Shown here piece after piece: positions 29,374 through 37,038 of a stretch of DNA of 64,000 bases. A program made the position numbers and the translations under genes. The notes under the pieces were generated by a model. That model had not been told where the DNA came from. It searched no databases and worked only from the letters and a program-made list of their open reading frames with translations. How positions within the stretch are numbered: the stretch's first letter is position 1; the number at the start of each line of letters is the position of its first letter. The DNA is from Pseudoalteromonas fuliginea (GTDB lineage Bacteria > Pseudomonadota > Gammaproteobacteria > Enterobacterales > Alteromonadaceae): positions 96,526 to 160,525 of the forward strand of contig NZ_JJNZ01000017.1 in assembly GCF_000690055.1 (NCBI RefSeq). The letters run 5' to 3'.

Positions 29374-31497
29374 ATGAGTACTTCAGAACTCAATGAACGA
29401 TTAAAAAGCTACTTTCAGCGTGGTGATATCCCTACTCAACAAGAATTTGGGGATCTAATTGATACGGCAACAAGCAGTATCAATAATGATCGTTTACCAG
29501 AGCAGATAGATTTAACTCAAATTGGAGAAAATTCATCGCTTAAAGTGAAAGAGGTTATAGCTAATGGCGCACAAATCACGAATATTGCCAACAATCATTT
29601 ACCGTCGAAAATAGATTTAACGCAGAGTGGGTTGGTCACCGATTCAAGTGTAAAAGCGGGTGAATTAATTGGTGATGGCGCACAAATCACGAATATTGCC
29701 AACAATCATTTACCGCCTCAAATAGATTTAACGCAGAGTGGATTGGTCACCGATTCAAGTGTAAAAGCGGATGAATTAATTGGTGATGGGGCAAAAATAA
29801 GCAATATAGCCAACAATCATTTACCGCCTCAAATAGATTTAACGCAGAGTGGATTGGTCACCGATTCAAGTGTAAAAGCAGGTGAATTTATTGGTGATGG
29901 GGCAAAAATAAGCAATATTGCCAACAATCATTTACCGCCTCAAATAGATTTAACGCAGAGTGGATTGGTCATCGATTCAAGTGTAAAAGCGGGTGAATTA
30001 ATTGGTGATGGCGCACAAATCACGAATATTGCCAACAATCATTTACCGCCTCAAATAGATTTAACGCAGAGTGGCTTAGTCACTGATTCAAGTGTAAAAG
30101 CAGGTGAATTTATTGGTGATGGGTCAGGCCTTATAAACTTACCTCAGATTGATCTCCCTTCGCAAATTGACTTAACCCAAGCGGGAACGGTGACGGATTC
30201 AAGCATAAAAGCAGGTGAATTTATTGGTGATGGATCTGGCCTTATAAACTTACCTCAGATTGATCTCCCTTCGCAAATTGACTTAACCCAAGCGGGAACG
30301 GTGACGGATTCGCGCATTGAAGCAGGTGAATTTATTGGTGATGGATCTGGCCTTATAAACTTACCTCAGATTGATCTCCCTTCGCAAATTGACTTAACCC
30401 AAGCGGGAACGATGACGGATTCGCGCATTGAAGCAGGTGAATTTATTGGTGATGGATCTGGCCTTATAAACTTACCTCAGATTGATCTCCCTTCGCAAGT
30501 TGACTTAACCCAAGCGGGAACGGTGACGGATTCGCGCATTGAAGCAGGTGAATTTATTGGTGATGGGGCTAGGTTATCTAATATTCAAACTACTAGTTTA
30601 CCCATTGCAACGTTTGCAGATATTCAAATGGGTGATACAAGCAAGCTGACTACCGCACAACACGGTGGCTGGTTAAATCAAAAAGTAGAAGCGCTTACAT
30701 GCCCCAATTTGTTGCCGCTGCTGATTGCATGTGTTGAGACAACACAAAACATCGATATTGATAACGTTCCTAGTGAAATTGATGGTTATATGCTTGTTGA
30801 TGGTGATTTGGTGTTATTGAACGCCCAAACGAATAAGAGTGAAAACCGCATATGGCAAGTAAATGAACTATCAAGCTCATTTTCTTTACAGTCTGTAGTC
30901 CGCTATGAACCTGTTGACATGGTTCACGGCGATGCGGTGATCATAACTCAAGGTGACATTTATAAAGATCAAGCATTTATGCTTAGGGCTATTTACGATA
31001 ATGATGCTGATTTTGAGTATCAATGGAAAATGACAGCCAGTTTAGTGACTGTTGGTGATGGGCTTATACAGAGTAAAAACCGCTTCAGTGTAAATTTCGC
31101 TTCAGCTAATGATCTCGCTAATGGCAGAGTTGATAAGGTTATTGATAGTGCTTTATTAAAGCAAAACTTAACTTCGCTTGGGCAACAGCTTCAAAACCAA
31201 ATGCTTAATATTAACCCTCAAGTACACACTACTGACTTTACTATTGACGCAAATTCCATTCATTTTTTAGATCTTACAGATGACACTACATTGACAGCTA
31301 TAATTGATGAAAAAGTCACCTATTTTAGGGTGCAGGACTTTAGTGGAACTTGGGGGACAAACAGCCAAGTTATTCTTAAATTTGCAGATAACTCCAGCCT
31401 TACAATATTGCTCAACAGCTCACATGCTTATTATGATTTATACAAAGTAAATGACATTTTTTATTCCTATGACTCAACTGGCAAATTCTTTCTCTAA
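29374..31497 (+). CDS. Tail-fibre-like protein with ten 37-residue repeats
   Basis: A 707-residue fibre-like protein. Residues 5-31 carry a motif (LKSYFQRGDIPTQQEF) shared with the genes at 32083 and, more weakly, 48886. Residues 38-405 hold ten repeats of 37 residues (the first is 35), of the form LPxQIDLTQxGxVTDSxxKA followed by GEFIGDG and SGLINLP or AQITNIA. Such GDGSGL repeats form shafts in phage fibres. After the repeats, GDLVLLNAQTNKSENRIWQV resembles the common fibre motif GDRVLVKDQT..NGIY. There is no similarity to an enzyme. I infer an eCIS tail fibre or decoration that contacts the target cell. Confidence 0.75.
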   Translation: MSTSELNERLKSYFQRGDIPTQQEFGDLIDTATSSINNDRLPEQIDLTQIGENSSLKVKEVIANGAQITNIANNHLPSKIDLTQSGLVTDSSVKAGELIGDGAQITNIANNHLPPQIDLTQSGLVTDSSVKADELIGDGAKISNIANNHLPPQIDLTQSGLVTDSSVKAGEFIGDGAKISNIANNHLPPQIDLTQSGLVIDSSVKAGELIGDGAQITNIANNHLPPQIDLTQSGLVTDSSVKAGEFIGDGSGLINLPQIDLPSQIDLTQAGTVTDSSIKAGEFIGDGSGLINLPQIDLPSQIDLTQAGTVTDSRIEAGEFIGDGSGLINLPQIDLPSQIDLTQAGTMTDSRIEAGEFIGDGSGLINLPQIDLPSQVDLTQAGTVTDSRIEAGEFIGDGARLSNIQTTSLPIATFADIQMGDTSKLTTAQHGGWLNQKVEALTCPNLLPLLIACVETTQNIDIDNVPSEIDGYMLVDGDLVLLNAQTNKSENRIWQVNELSSSFSLQSVVRYEPVDMVHGDAVIITQGDIYKDQAFMLRAIYDNDADFEYQWKMTASLVTVGDGLIQSKNRFSVNFASANDLANGRVDKVIDSALLKQNLTSLGQQLQNQMLNINPQVHTTDFTIDANSIHFLDLTDDTTLTAIIDEKVTYFRVQDFSGTWGTNSQVILKFADNSSLTILLNSSHAYYDLYKVNDIFYSYDSTGKFFL
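29590..30588 (+). repeat. Nine near-identical 111-bp coding tandem repeats
   Basis: The full-length 111-bp units 2-10 of the fibre gene differ by only a few bases within each of two sub-types. Units 2-6 carry caaatagatttaacgcagag and units 7-10 carry the variant cttacctcagattgatctcc. The low number of silent differences shows recent duplication, so copy number is likely to vary between isolates. Confidence 0.92.
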
Positions 31498-31559
31498 GGC
31501 AACCAGTTATTAATTTAGTCATCAATTCAAACACCCCCTCCCTCTAAAAGGAAAACCCT

Positions 31560-32054
31560 ATGAATAATTTTGTAAACGTGATCCAAAAACTTGAAGAACT
31601 GAGTGCTCGTGATAGTAATAAAGCTAGAAGCCTAAACTTATTAAATAGTGTTATTTATCAGGTTCGTGCTGATATGAACCAATATTTAGGTATGCAAACA
31701 ACTGACTTACACAGGGTAGAAGATATTGCAGATGTGCTTGGCTATGCTGGTCGTGTAGTCGCCGCTAGTGATGACTTTCCAGTGACCCCGGTTGAGCCTG
31801 CCATGTTTGGCGCAACAGAGTTTTACACGGGGGATTACTTTTTGGTTAAAAATGGTTCTGATCGCGGTATTTATCCAATCACCATTTTTGATGATGGGGC
31901 TGGTTTTAAAACGTACGACCTAGACCCTGCTTTAAAACGATATTTAGGCGATGTTGCCGTTGTTGTACTTAAATTAGTTGAAAATGATTTAGTACAAAAA
32001 CACAGTATATTCAACCTCTCCAACGATATATGGCAAGAGCGTGTAATTGCGTAA
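31560..32054 (+). CDS. Uncharacterised eCIS protein, possibly fibre-associated
   Basis: A 164-residue soluble protein with no signal or membrane segment. The N-terminal half is helical (VIQKLEELSARDSNKARSLN). The C-terminal half has GDYFLVKNGSDRGIYPI, which echoes GDLVLLNAQTNKSENRIWQV in the neighbouring fibre. It sits between two fibre or collar genes, so it may be a small fibre subunit or fibre chaperone. I do not recognise a named family. A clear Shine-Dalgarno (aaaagg) precedes the ATG. Confidence 0.6.
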   Translation: MNNFVNVIQKLEELSARDSNKARSLNLLNSVIYQVRADMNQYLGMQTTDLHRVEDIADVLGYAGRVVAASDDFPVTPVEPAMFGATEFYTGDYFLVKNGSDRGIYPITIFDDGAGFKTYDLDPALKRYLGDVAVVVLKLVENDLVQKHSIFNLSNDIWQERVIA

Positions 32055-32082
32055 TCACGTAATTATACGGTACAACTAAGCC

Positions 32083-32565
32083 ATGTTTACGACCTTTCGA
32101 GAAAAGCTAAAACACTACTTCATTACAGGTGCAAAACCAACCCAGGCGCAGTTTGCCGAGTTTTTAGATGCAGCGTTTATTCAAAGTGATGATGGCATTA
32201 CGAAGAAGTCATCTGCAGCGGGGCAAGTACTGACCTTTTTACTGCAAGAACACCATCATAACAATGCAGTTTTTCAACAAAGTGTGTGTATTCAAGGCGA
32301 TTTAATTGTAGAGGGGCAGCTACTCGGTGCCCCTTCATCAAGCGCCACAACACCAACCAGCCGAGTTTATGAAACATCAAACTACAGTGCGGCTAACGCA
32401 AATACCCAACAAGTTAGCGTGCCAATTGGCTGTATTTTACTCTACTGCGGCGCACAAATCCCCGACGGCTTTTTAGCCTGCGATGGCCTAAACGGTACTC
32501 CTAGTTTGGCACCGTTGGTGGATAACCCCATTCAACCGATTCGTTACATTATTAAAATGCATTAA
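32083..32565 (+). CDS. Short tail-collar-like protein sharing the fibre N-terminal motif
   Basis: A 160-residue protein. Its start REKLKHYFITGAKPTQAQF is clearly related to the start of the 707-residue fibre. The C-terminus PIGCILLYCGAQIPDGFLAC, followed by DG, matches the phage tail-collar motif (PIGxIxxWxGxxxPxGxxxCDG). The protein is therefore a short fibre or collar with a common docking part and a different tip. It may bind the baseplate or compete with the longer fibre. Confidence 0.75.
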   Translation: MFTTFREKLKHYFITGAKPTQAQFAEFLDAAFIQSDDGITKKSSAAGQVLTFLLQEHHHNNAVFQQSVCIQGDLIVEGQLLGAPSSSATTPTSRVYETSNYSAANANTQQVSVPIGCILLYCGAQIPDGFLACDGLNGTPSLAPLVDNPIQPIRYIIKMH

Positions 32566-32637
32566 TGCTGCTTTTTATTCATTGACATCTTATATACGGC
32601 AGCTTCATTTAACCTATTATTATACCTTGGAATTTTT

Positions 32638-33006
32638 ATGTACCAGTCACTTAGTCAAAAGCAGCAAGAACACGACACGCTCCCCGTACAACGCCAAGCA
32701 ATAAGCCGAGAAACGCGTTTAAAAGACAACGTAGGCAGCATGATGGGCGTCGATTTAAGCCACGTTGCTGTGCATACCAACTCATCCAAGCCCGCGCAAC
32801 TTAATGCCCACGCCTATGCCCAAGGCAGAGAAGTACACATCAGCCCGGGGCAAGACCGCCATTTAGGGCATGAGCTTGCTCACATTGGCCAGCAAATGCA
32901 AGGTCGCGTACAAGCCACTACCCAGTTTGCAGGGCAAGCGGTGAATGATGATCCAAAATTAGAACATGAAGCCGATGTGATAGGGGCAAGAGCAGAGAGT
33001 ATGTGA
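32638..33006 (+). CDS. DUF4157 (eCIS core) protein, probably truncated
   Basis: The 122 residues hold the DUF4157 pattern, which is found across eCIS loci: LKDNVGSMMGVDLSHVAVHT, AHAYAQGREVHISPGQ, and HELAH at residues 78-82 as an HExxH zinc motif, with a possible third ligand Glu in LEHEADV at about 109-111. In most relatives this domain sits near the N-terminus of a longer effector. Here the frame stops right after it, 46 bp before a REP pair and an integrase remnant, so a C-terminal toxin part may have been lost. The gene is visibly richer in G+C than its neighbours, which hints at transfer. Confidence 0.8.
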   Translation: MYQSLSQKQQEHDTLPVQRQAISRETRLKDNVGSMMGVDLSHVAVHTNSSKPAQLNAHAYAQGREVHISPGQDRHLGHELAHIGQQMQGRVQATTQFAGQAVNDDPKLEHEADVIGARAESM

Positions 33007-33052
33007 CTAAGTTAGAGCGTCATGTCGAATTGACAAGCTTTGTTTTAAGTTA

Positions 33053-33132
33053 AGTGTTATGAAGCAAGTGACTTGACCCCTTATCTCTCTCAAGTGTTAT
33101 GAAGCAAGTGACTTGACCCCTTATCTCTCTCA
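33053..33132 (+). repeat. Two exact 40-bp direct repeats carrying the REP motif
   Basis: The 40-bp unit beginning agtgttatgaagcaagtgac occurs twice head to tail with no visible mismatch. Each holds ATGAAGCAAGTGACTTGACC followed by cctt, the same REP motif (with Y positions changed) that flanks the RAYT transposase gene at 34480. Confidence 0.9.
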
Positions 33133-33147
33133 GCTACCAGCCTAAGA

Positions 33148-33375
33148 AAAATTTTTTATCGAGCATTACAGAGTTCAAAAATCCACAAAAAAGCATCGCT
33201 GCATACTTTGCGGCATTCGTTCGCTACACACCTATTAGAAAGAGGTACTGACTTGAGATATATCCAAGCATTGCTAGGGCATTCTAGCTCTAAAACGACC
33301 GAGATTTATACGCACATAACCACGAAAGGTTTTGAGGGGATAAGTTCACCGCTGGATGAGATTGACGGGTTGTGA
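33148..33375 (+). pseudogene. C-terminal remnant of a tyrosine recombinase (IntI/XerC-like)
   Basis: In the frame ending with TGA at 33373, the translation reads [20 protein letters not shown], then [20 protein letters not shown] and [20 protein letters not shown]. This has the catalytic HxLRH, the LLGH and the nucleophile Tyr in TEIYTHI. Everything upstream, including the first catalytic Arg domain, is missing and there is no start codon with a ribosome-binding site. The closing SSPLD resembles the C-termini of integron-type integrases. It shows that the cargo slot was once handled by, or inserted into with, a recombinase. Confidence 0.85.
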
Positions 33376-33391
33376 ATAGATGACCAAAAGA

Positions 33392-33592
33392 GTGGCGCTT
33401 TAACAGCCCATGCGGGTATTAAAGAGCCACCGCTAATGGGAAGTAGATGAAGTTTAAAAAAGTGGACTTTTAACAGCCAAAATAGGTGTTAAAAGTCCAG
33501 AAATGATAATGAGATAGTCAGAATAAACGCCACATCCACCACTGTGTGGTGTATCTGGGATTGTTATAGGCAACTAAAAACAGCCTATAACA
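33392..33592. repeat. Cluster of hairpins between integrase remnant and cargo gene
   Basis: Hairpin 1: GTGGC..TTTAA (33392-33403) with TTAAA..GCCAC (33419-33430). Hairpin 2: a perfect 13-bp stem TGGACTTTTAACA (33463-33475) with TGTTAAAAGTCCA (33487-33499), 11-nt loop. Hairpin 3: TGTTATAGGC (33562-33571) with GCCTATAACA (33583-33592), 11-nt loop. Hairpins 1 and 2 share CTTT(T)AACAGCC and (GGT)(G/A)TTAAA(A)G and so look like relatives. They are not followed by T runs. Their role is unknown. Confidence 0.7.
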
Positions 33593-33624
33593 GTAAATAA
33601 AGCCAATTTAAAAAGGGTTGAGAT

Positions 33625-34323
33625 ATGTATGCACAATTAGAGAAGCCAAAAGAAAATAAAAGTCGAGTAGTTACAAATTCGGTTGTTCAGAAAAAAACTG
33701 CTTTATTACAACTAAAAAAATTTACAGATGAAGCAAATACGATCAGTTCTTATGCTCGGGCAATGATACCGAACTCAGGTAATCGTACTAAAGAAGTGAT
33801 TGCTTCAAATGGCAAATCTTATGCAGGCGTGGCACTGATTCATTATTTAATTGATAAAGATCATGCTGGAAGCTGGGAGAATCGCACTAATTTAGCCAAA
33901 CGCGCAACATTAGCAGTTGACATAAAGGCTGCTAATTGCAATCAATTTGCTGCACTCGCTTACAGTGAAGCACTGAGAACTACTAAAGCCGATAATGTGA
34001 GTTTAGAATATGATGCACACCATGCTTATGCTGTTGCCTATGATAATGAAGATAAAGCAAAACCTGAGGAACAAACAATTATTGATCCATGGGTAAAAAC
34101 AACGGGTTTACGCAAAGATCTCCAAACATATTATAAGGGAAGGGAAGGGCATCAAAAAGCAACGACTAAAGCCGATTCTGGAAATTGGTATTATTCACAA
34201 TACACCGAAGAATTACTTAAGAAGTATGGTCGTTCAGTTGATGATGAGATATACAATGATACAGCTAAATATGGTTTTGATTTGGCAAAGGAAAAAGAAA
34301 AAGAAGGAGCTGCTTCATTTTAA
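33625..34323 (+). CDS. Candidate eCIS cargo/effector with cysteine-protease-like triad
   Basis: A 232-residue protein with no signal peptide. Its start, KPKENKSRVVTNSVVQKK, resembles an N-terminal sequence (KENKSRAVANSV.QKK) that I know from many proteins encoded next to DUF4157 and eCIS genes, and may be a packaging tag. The body has Cys105 in ANCNQFAALAY, His132/133 in DAHHAYAVAYD and Asp154 in TIIDPWV, the order of a papain-like or transglutaminase-like Cys-His-Asp triad as in some YopT/deamidase-type toxins. It lies alone in a slot flanked by mobile-element debris, as toxin cargo often does. The function is inferred; the exact family is not recognised. RBS: gggttgag. Confidence 0.6.
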   Translation: MYAQLEKPKENKSRVVTNSVVQKKTALLQLKKFTDEANTISSYARAMIPNSGNRTKEVIASNGKSYAGVALIHYLIDKDHAGSWENRTNLAKRATLAVDIKAANCNQFAALAYSEALRTTKADNVSLEYDAHHAYAVAYDNEDKAKPEEQTIIDPWVKTTGLRKDLQTYYKGREGHQKATTKADSGNWYYSQYTEELLKKYGRSVDDEIYNDTAKYGFDLAKEKEKEGAASF

Positions 34324-34404
34324 ATTATGTAAATAGCACGCCATTTTTGGGCTGTAGTGAAAAAACGATTTATTTTAAGTTAAAATGTTTAAAGAAAGCA
34401 AAAA

Positions 34405-34428
34405 AAGGGGTCAAATCACTTGCTTCAT
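34405..34428 (-). repeat. REP element, inverted copy upstream of RAYT
   Basis: The reverse complement reads ATGAAGCAAGTGATTTGACC followed by cctt. It faces the copies downstream of the transposase gene, so the RAYT gene is bracketed by inverted REPs. Confidence 0.88.
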
Positions 34429-34479
34429 GACATGAGTCGACTACCTTCAAAGGAGTATTATTAAAACAAGTAGTTCACA

Positions 34480-35460
34480 ATGCCAAGGCCACAACGAATT
34501 GAGTACGAACATGCTTTTTATCATGTTATGAACCGTGGGCGCGGACGGCAAAATACCTTTCACGACGAATTATACTTTCAAGCCTTTTTAACCACATTGG
34601 GTGAGGCACAAGCGCGCTTTGATTGCGTTATTCATGCGTATTGCCTTATGACGAACCACTATCATTTGTTGATTGAAACACCCAAAGCGAATTTAGGCCA
34701 TGTTATGCGCCATATTAATGGGGTTTATACTCAGCGATATAATAAGTTGAAGCATACCGATGGGCCATTATTTCGCGGGAGGTATAAGGCGATATTGGTC
34801 GAAAAAGATGAGTATCTGCTGCAATTAAGCCGCTATATCCATCGTAATCCTATTGATATGACTATGCCGCTGGTGGATGACTTAGCGCACTATTCTTGGT
34901 CGAGCTACCCAGCTTATATCGGGAAAGTAAAACCACCAGAATGGCTTACGCGCGACTTTACTTATCAAATACTGGGTCATCGTCACAAGTTTAAGCAGTA
35001 CAAAGCTTATGTATTACGAGGTAGCAGTGATGAACTCACTGACTTTTACGACAAAGGTAATATTGCATCGGTTTTGGGCAGTGATGGTTTTAAACGTTGG
35101 TTGAAAAACACTCAGCTTATAAATAGCCCCGAACCTGAGGTTTTACAGCAACTAAAACCGAATATCACAATGAATGAGGTGGTTATGGCGGTTGCTGATT
35201 ATTATGCTTGCCCGCTATCTAAAATTACCAGTGTGCTTAAAGGGCCAAGCAAAGGATTTGAAGGACGTAAAGTTGCCATGTATTTTTGCCAAGAGGTTTT
35301 GGCTGAAAAGTTAAGTAATATTGCAGAGTATTTTAACCTTGGTCATAGTGGCTCTGTGAGTTTTATTACTCATCAAATAAGAGAAAAGCGCAGAGAGGAT
35401 AAGCAATTTTCAAAACAATTAGATGCTATTTTTGACAGTATTATGAAGCAAGCGATTTGA
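34480..35460 (+). CDS. REP-associated tyrosine transposase (RAYT, Y1/HUH family)
   Basis: A 326-residue single-strand-DNA transposase of the TnpA-REP type. It starts MPRPQRIEYEHAFYHVMNRG, has the metal-binding HUH motif as HYH (residues 60-62) in LMTNHYHLLIETP, and has the LSRYIHRNP block at about residues 127-135. The C-terminal ~100 residues resemble a DnaA-type DNA-binding helix-turn-helix (SVLKGPSKGFEGRKVAMYF, then GHSGSVSFITHQI). These domestic transposases act on REP hairpins in their own genome. REP copies flank it on both sides, and the last codons (MKQAI, stop) are themselves part of a REP. Confidence 0.93.
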   Translation: MPRPQRIEYEHAFYHVMNRGRGRQNTFHDELYFQAFLTTLGEAQARFDCVIHAYCLMTNHYHLLIETPKANLGHVMRHINGVYTQRYNKLKHTDGPLFRGRYKAILVEKDEYLLQLSRYIHRNPIDMTMPLVDDLAHYSWSSYPAYIGKVKPPEWLTRDFTYQILGHRHKFKQYKAYVLRGSSDELTDFYDKGNIASVLGSDGFKRWLKNTQLINSPEPEVLQQLKPNITMNEVVMAVADYYACPLSKITSVLKGPSKGFEGRKVAMYFCQEVLAEKLSNIAEYFNLGHSGSVSFITHQIREKRREDKQFSKQLDAIFDSIMKQAI

Positions 35461-35575
35461 CCCCTTAAACTTCCTTTTGACAGTATTATGAAGCAAGCGA
35501 TTTGACCCCTTAAACTTCCTTTATGAAGCAAGCGATTTGACCCCTTAAACTTCCTCTGACCCCTTAAATTTCCTA
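35443..35575 (+). repeat. REP cluster downstream of (and overlapping) the RAYT gene
   Basis: ATGAAGCAAGCGATTTGACC followed by ccttaaacttcct occurs at 35443, 35488 and 35523, and a partial copy tgaccccttaaatttcctac begins at 35557. The first copy supplies the final five codons and stop of the transposase gene. Together with the copies at 33059, 33099 and the inverted copy at 34405 they form one family. Confidence 0.92.
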
Positions 35576-35673
35576 CATGATTGTACTTTCATTTATTGTG
35601 ATAATGTTGGATTTCACATTTTTACTTTTCACGCGTCTGTTCAGGTATGCAATTTATTTTATTTGAGTAAGGG

Positions 35674-36096
35674 ATGGTTATGCCGCTTGTATGTGTGGAT
35701 GGTGCTGCGATTAAAATTACAGTTAATGGCGCCCAGCAGCTAGTAAAAACCAGTGATAAAATTCCAACTGCGACTAAAAACAAATTCTCACAAGGTAAAA
35801 AAGCAGTGCTCACTGAGGATGATGTAAAACAGTGGTTGCAAAAATTTCAGTCAAACTACGATAACGCTGCTTTTAAGGGCGGTATTGCGATGGGTAAAGT
35901 CATTTCTGGTAAGCCAAATTTAACGGTTAAAGGTAAGTCTAAAACAGCGCTAGTCACCAAAGACACGCAAATAATGGCGCTACTACAAATTTCAAAACCA
36001 GCGCAAAGTCCACAAGGTGTACCCGATCCCGTACCTATGATCAATATTACTATTGAGTTTACTGATGCAGGGCAGACAAAGCTTACAGTTGTTTAG
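35674..36096 (+). CDS. Small uncharacterised protein; weak candidate for the spike-tip (PAAR-like) position
   Basis: A 140-residue soluble protein. The start MPLVCVDGAAIKITVNGAQQ resembles the opening of PAAR-like DUF4280 proteins (xCVDGAxIKC), but the cysteines and repeated GxP/GGxPA turns of that family are missing. A second copy-like turn, MGKVISGKPNLTVKGKSK, and a beta-rich C-terminal end follow. In Afp/PVC loci a PAAR-like gene normally lies between gp25 and baseplate J; here no gene occupies that gap (42780-42867). Function is not established. The ATG at 35680 is an alternative start. Confidence 0.5.
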   Translation: MVMPLVCVDGAAIKITVNGAQQLVKTSDKIPTATKNKFSQGKKAVLTEDDVKQWLQKFQSNYDNAAFKGGIAMGKVISGKPNLTVKGKSKTALVTKDTQIMALLQISKPAQSPQGVPDPVPMINITIEFTDAGQTKLTVV

Positions 36097-36159
36097 TTCG
36101 TGGAGTGTTATTACTCTTCATCAGTAAAAAAGCATATTTAATTTAAAGCAGGAGAATAA

Positions 36160-36561
36160 ATGATGGGACTGTTATCGGTTTTATTTTCTTCCAAAGCACA
36201 AGAGCCTATTAACGCAATCGGCTCAATACTAGATGAGTTATTTACTAGTGATGAAGAAACGCTAAATTTAGATATTCTCAAACAACGTGTAGCGCAGCAA
36301 CCTAATTTAGTTCAAGCAAAAATTAATCAAGTGCAAGCATCTCACCGTAGTTTATTTGTGGCGGGTGCCCGGCCTTTTTTAATGTGGGTGTGCGGCCTTG
36401 GCTTTTTATTTGCCTTTGTTATTAATCCTATATTGCAGTGGTTGTTGCCAGAGATTGGTACTCCACAATTACCACTCGACGTCATGATGGAGCTTACTTT
36501 GGCCATGTTGGGGTTAGCGGGCTTACGAACCGTTGAAAAACTCAAAGGTGTTTCTCGCTAG
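36160..36561 (+). CDS. Holin of the 3-TM (GTA/prophage) family
   Basis: A 133-residue membrane protein. The helical N-terminus is followed by ASHRSLFVAGARPFLMWVCG and two or three hydrophobic segments at about residues 70-90 and 100-122, the layout of the 3-TM holin family (the GARPFxxWV motif is typical). Such holins let a cytoplasmic lysozyme reach the wall. With the GH24 lysozyme at 26240 it would complete a lysis pair for releasing eCIS particles. A strong Shine-Dalgarno (caggaga) precedes the ATG. Confidence 0.8.
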   Translation: MMGLLSVLFSSKAQEPINAIGSILDELFTSDEETLNLDILKQRVAQQPNLVQAKINQVQASHRSLFVAGARPFLMWVCGLGFLFAFVINPILQWLLPEIGTPQLPLDVMMELTLAMLGLAGLRTVEKLKGVSR

Positions 36562-36656
36562 CTATAAAATAATGCATTACAAAATTATATTTCAATTAGT
36601 TTTCACATTTCTTATCGAACAACGTCTTCTGAACACAATATAAATAAACTTGTTAT

Positions 36657-36973
36657 TAGGGCTGTTTACCTTTCGAGGTTGAATTTACAGCGGTATGTTT
36701 GGTTTGTAGGCAACGCAGCGCAGCGCCTATGCTGCGTTATTCCCTATAAATAGGCGATAACGCAGTATAAAAAACCAAACATGTGTAGCCCTTTGGGTTC
36801 GCCCTAGGGGCGATTTACTCTTTGTTGCTTGGTTTCAATTTATTGTTACATGGATGTAAGCCAGTAGGGTAACGCAAGATCAGTTACCGAGCCCACTAGG
36901 TTATAAACCTCGCAACGTGATTAATCGTCCCTAGATAGAACAAGCTGTAATCTTAAAAGGTTAACAGGCCTTA
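36657..36973 (+). repeat. MITE-like dispersed repeat, copy 3 (~317 bp) inside the eCIS locus
   Basis: The left end GGGCTGTTTACCTTT and the right end AAAAGGTTAACAGGCC are near-perfect inverted repeats. The body shares long blocks with copies 1, 4 and 5, for instance cccctagata-type tccctagatagaacaagc and aataggcgataacgcagtat. It lies in the 670-bp gap between the holin and sheath genes and splits the structural operon. From 36974 to 37232 there is no gene; that part holds the second ops-like element. Confidence 0.88.
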
Positions 36974-37038
36974 ACGTGACAGATGAAGCTGGTTGTGAGG
37001 TAACTCAAATTTTCTTCTAAGTAAGTTTCAATTATTTT

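Noticed and set aside
33392..33592. Hairpins beside the integrase remnant as integron attC sites
   Set aside because: The arms lack the RYYYAAC and GTTRRRY core sites in the right order; GTTATAGGC and GCCTATAAC only resemble them by chance.
34405..35466. The RAYT region as a classical insertion sequence with target duplications
   Set aside because: The flanking copies are REP palindromes present in many extra copies, the transposase is of the single-copy RAYT type, and no matching target duplication is seen.
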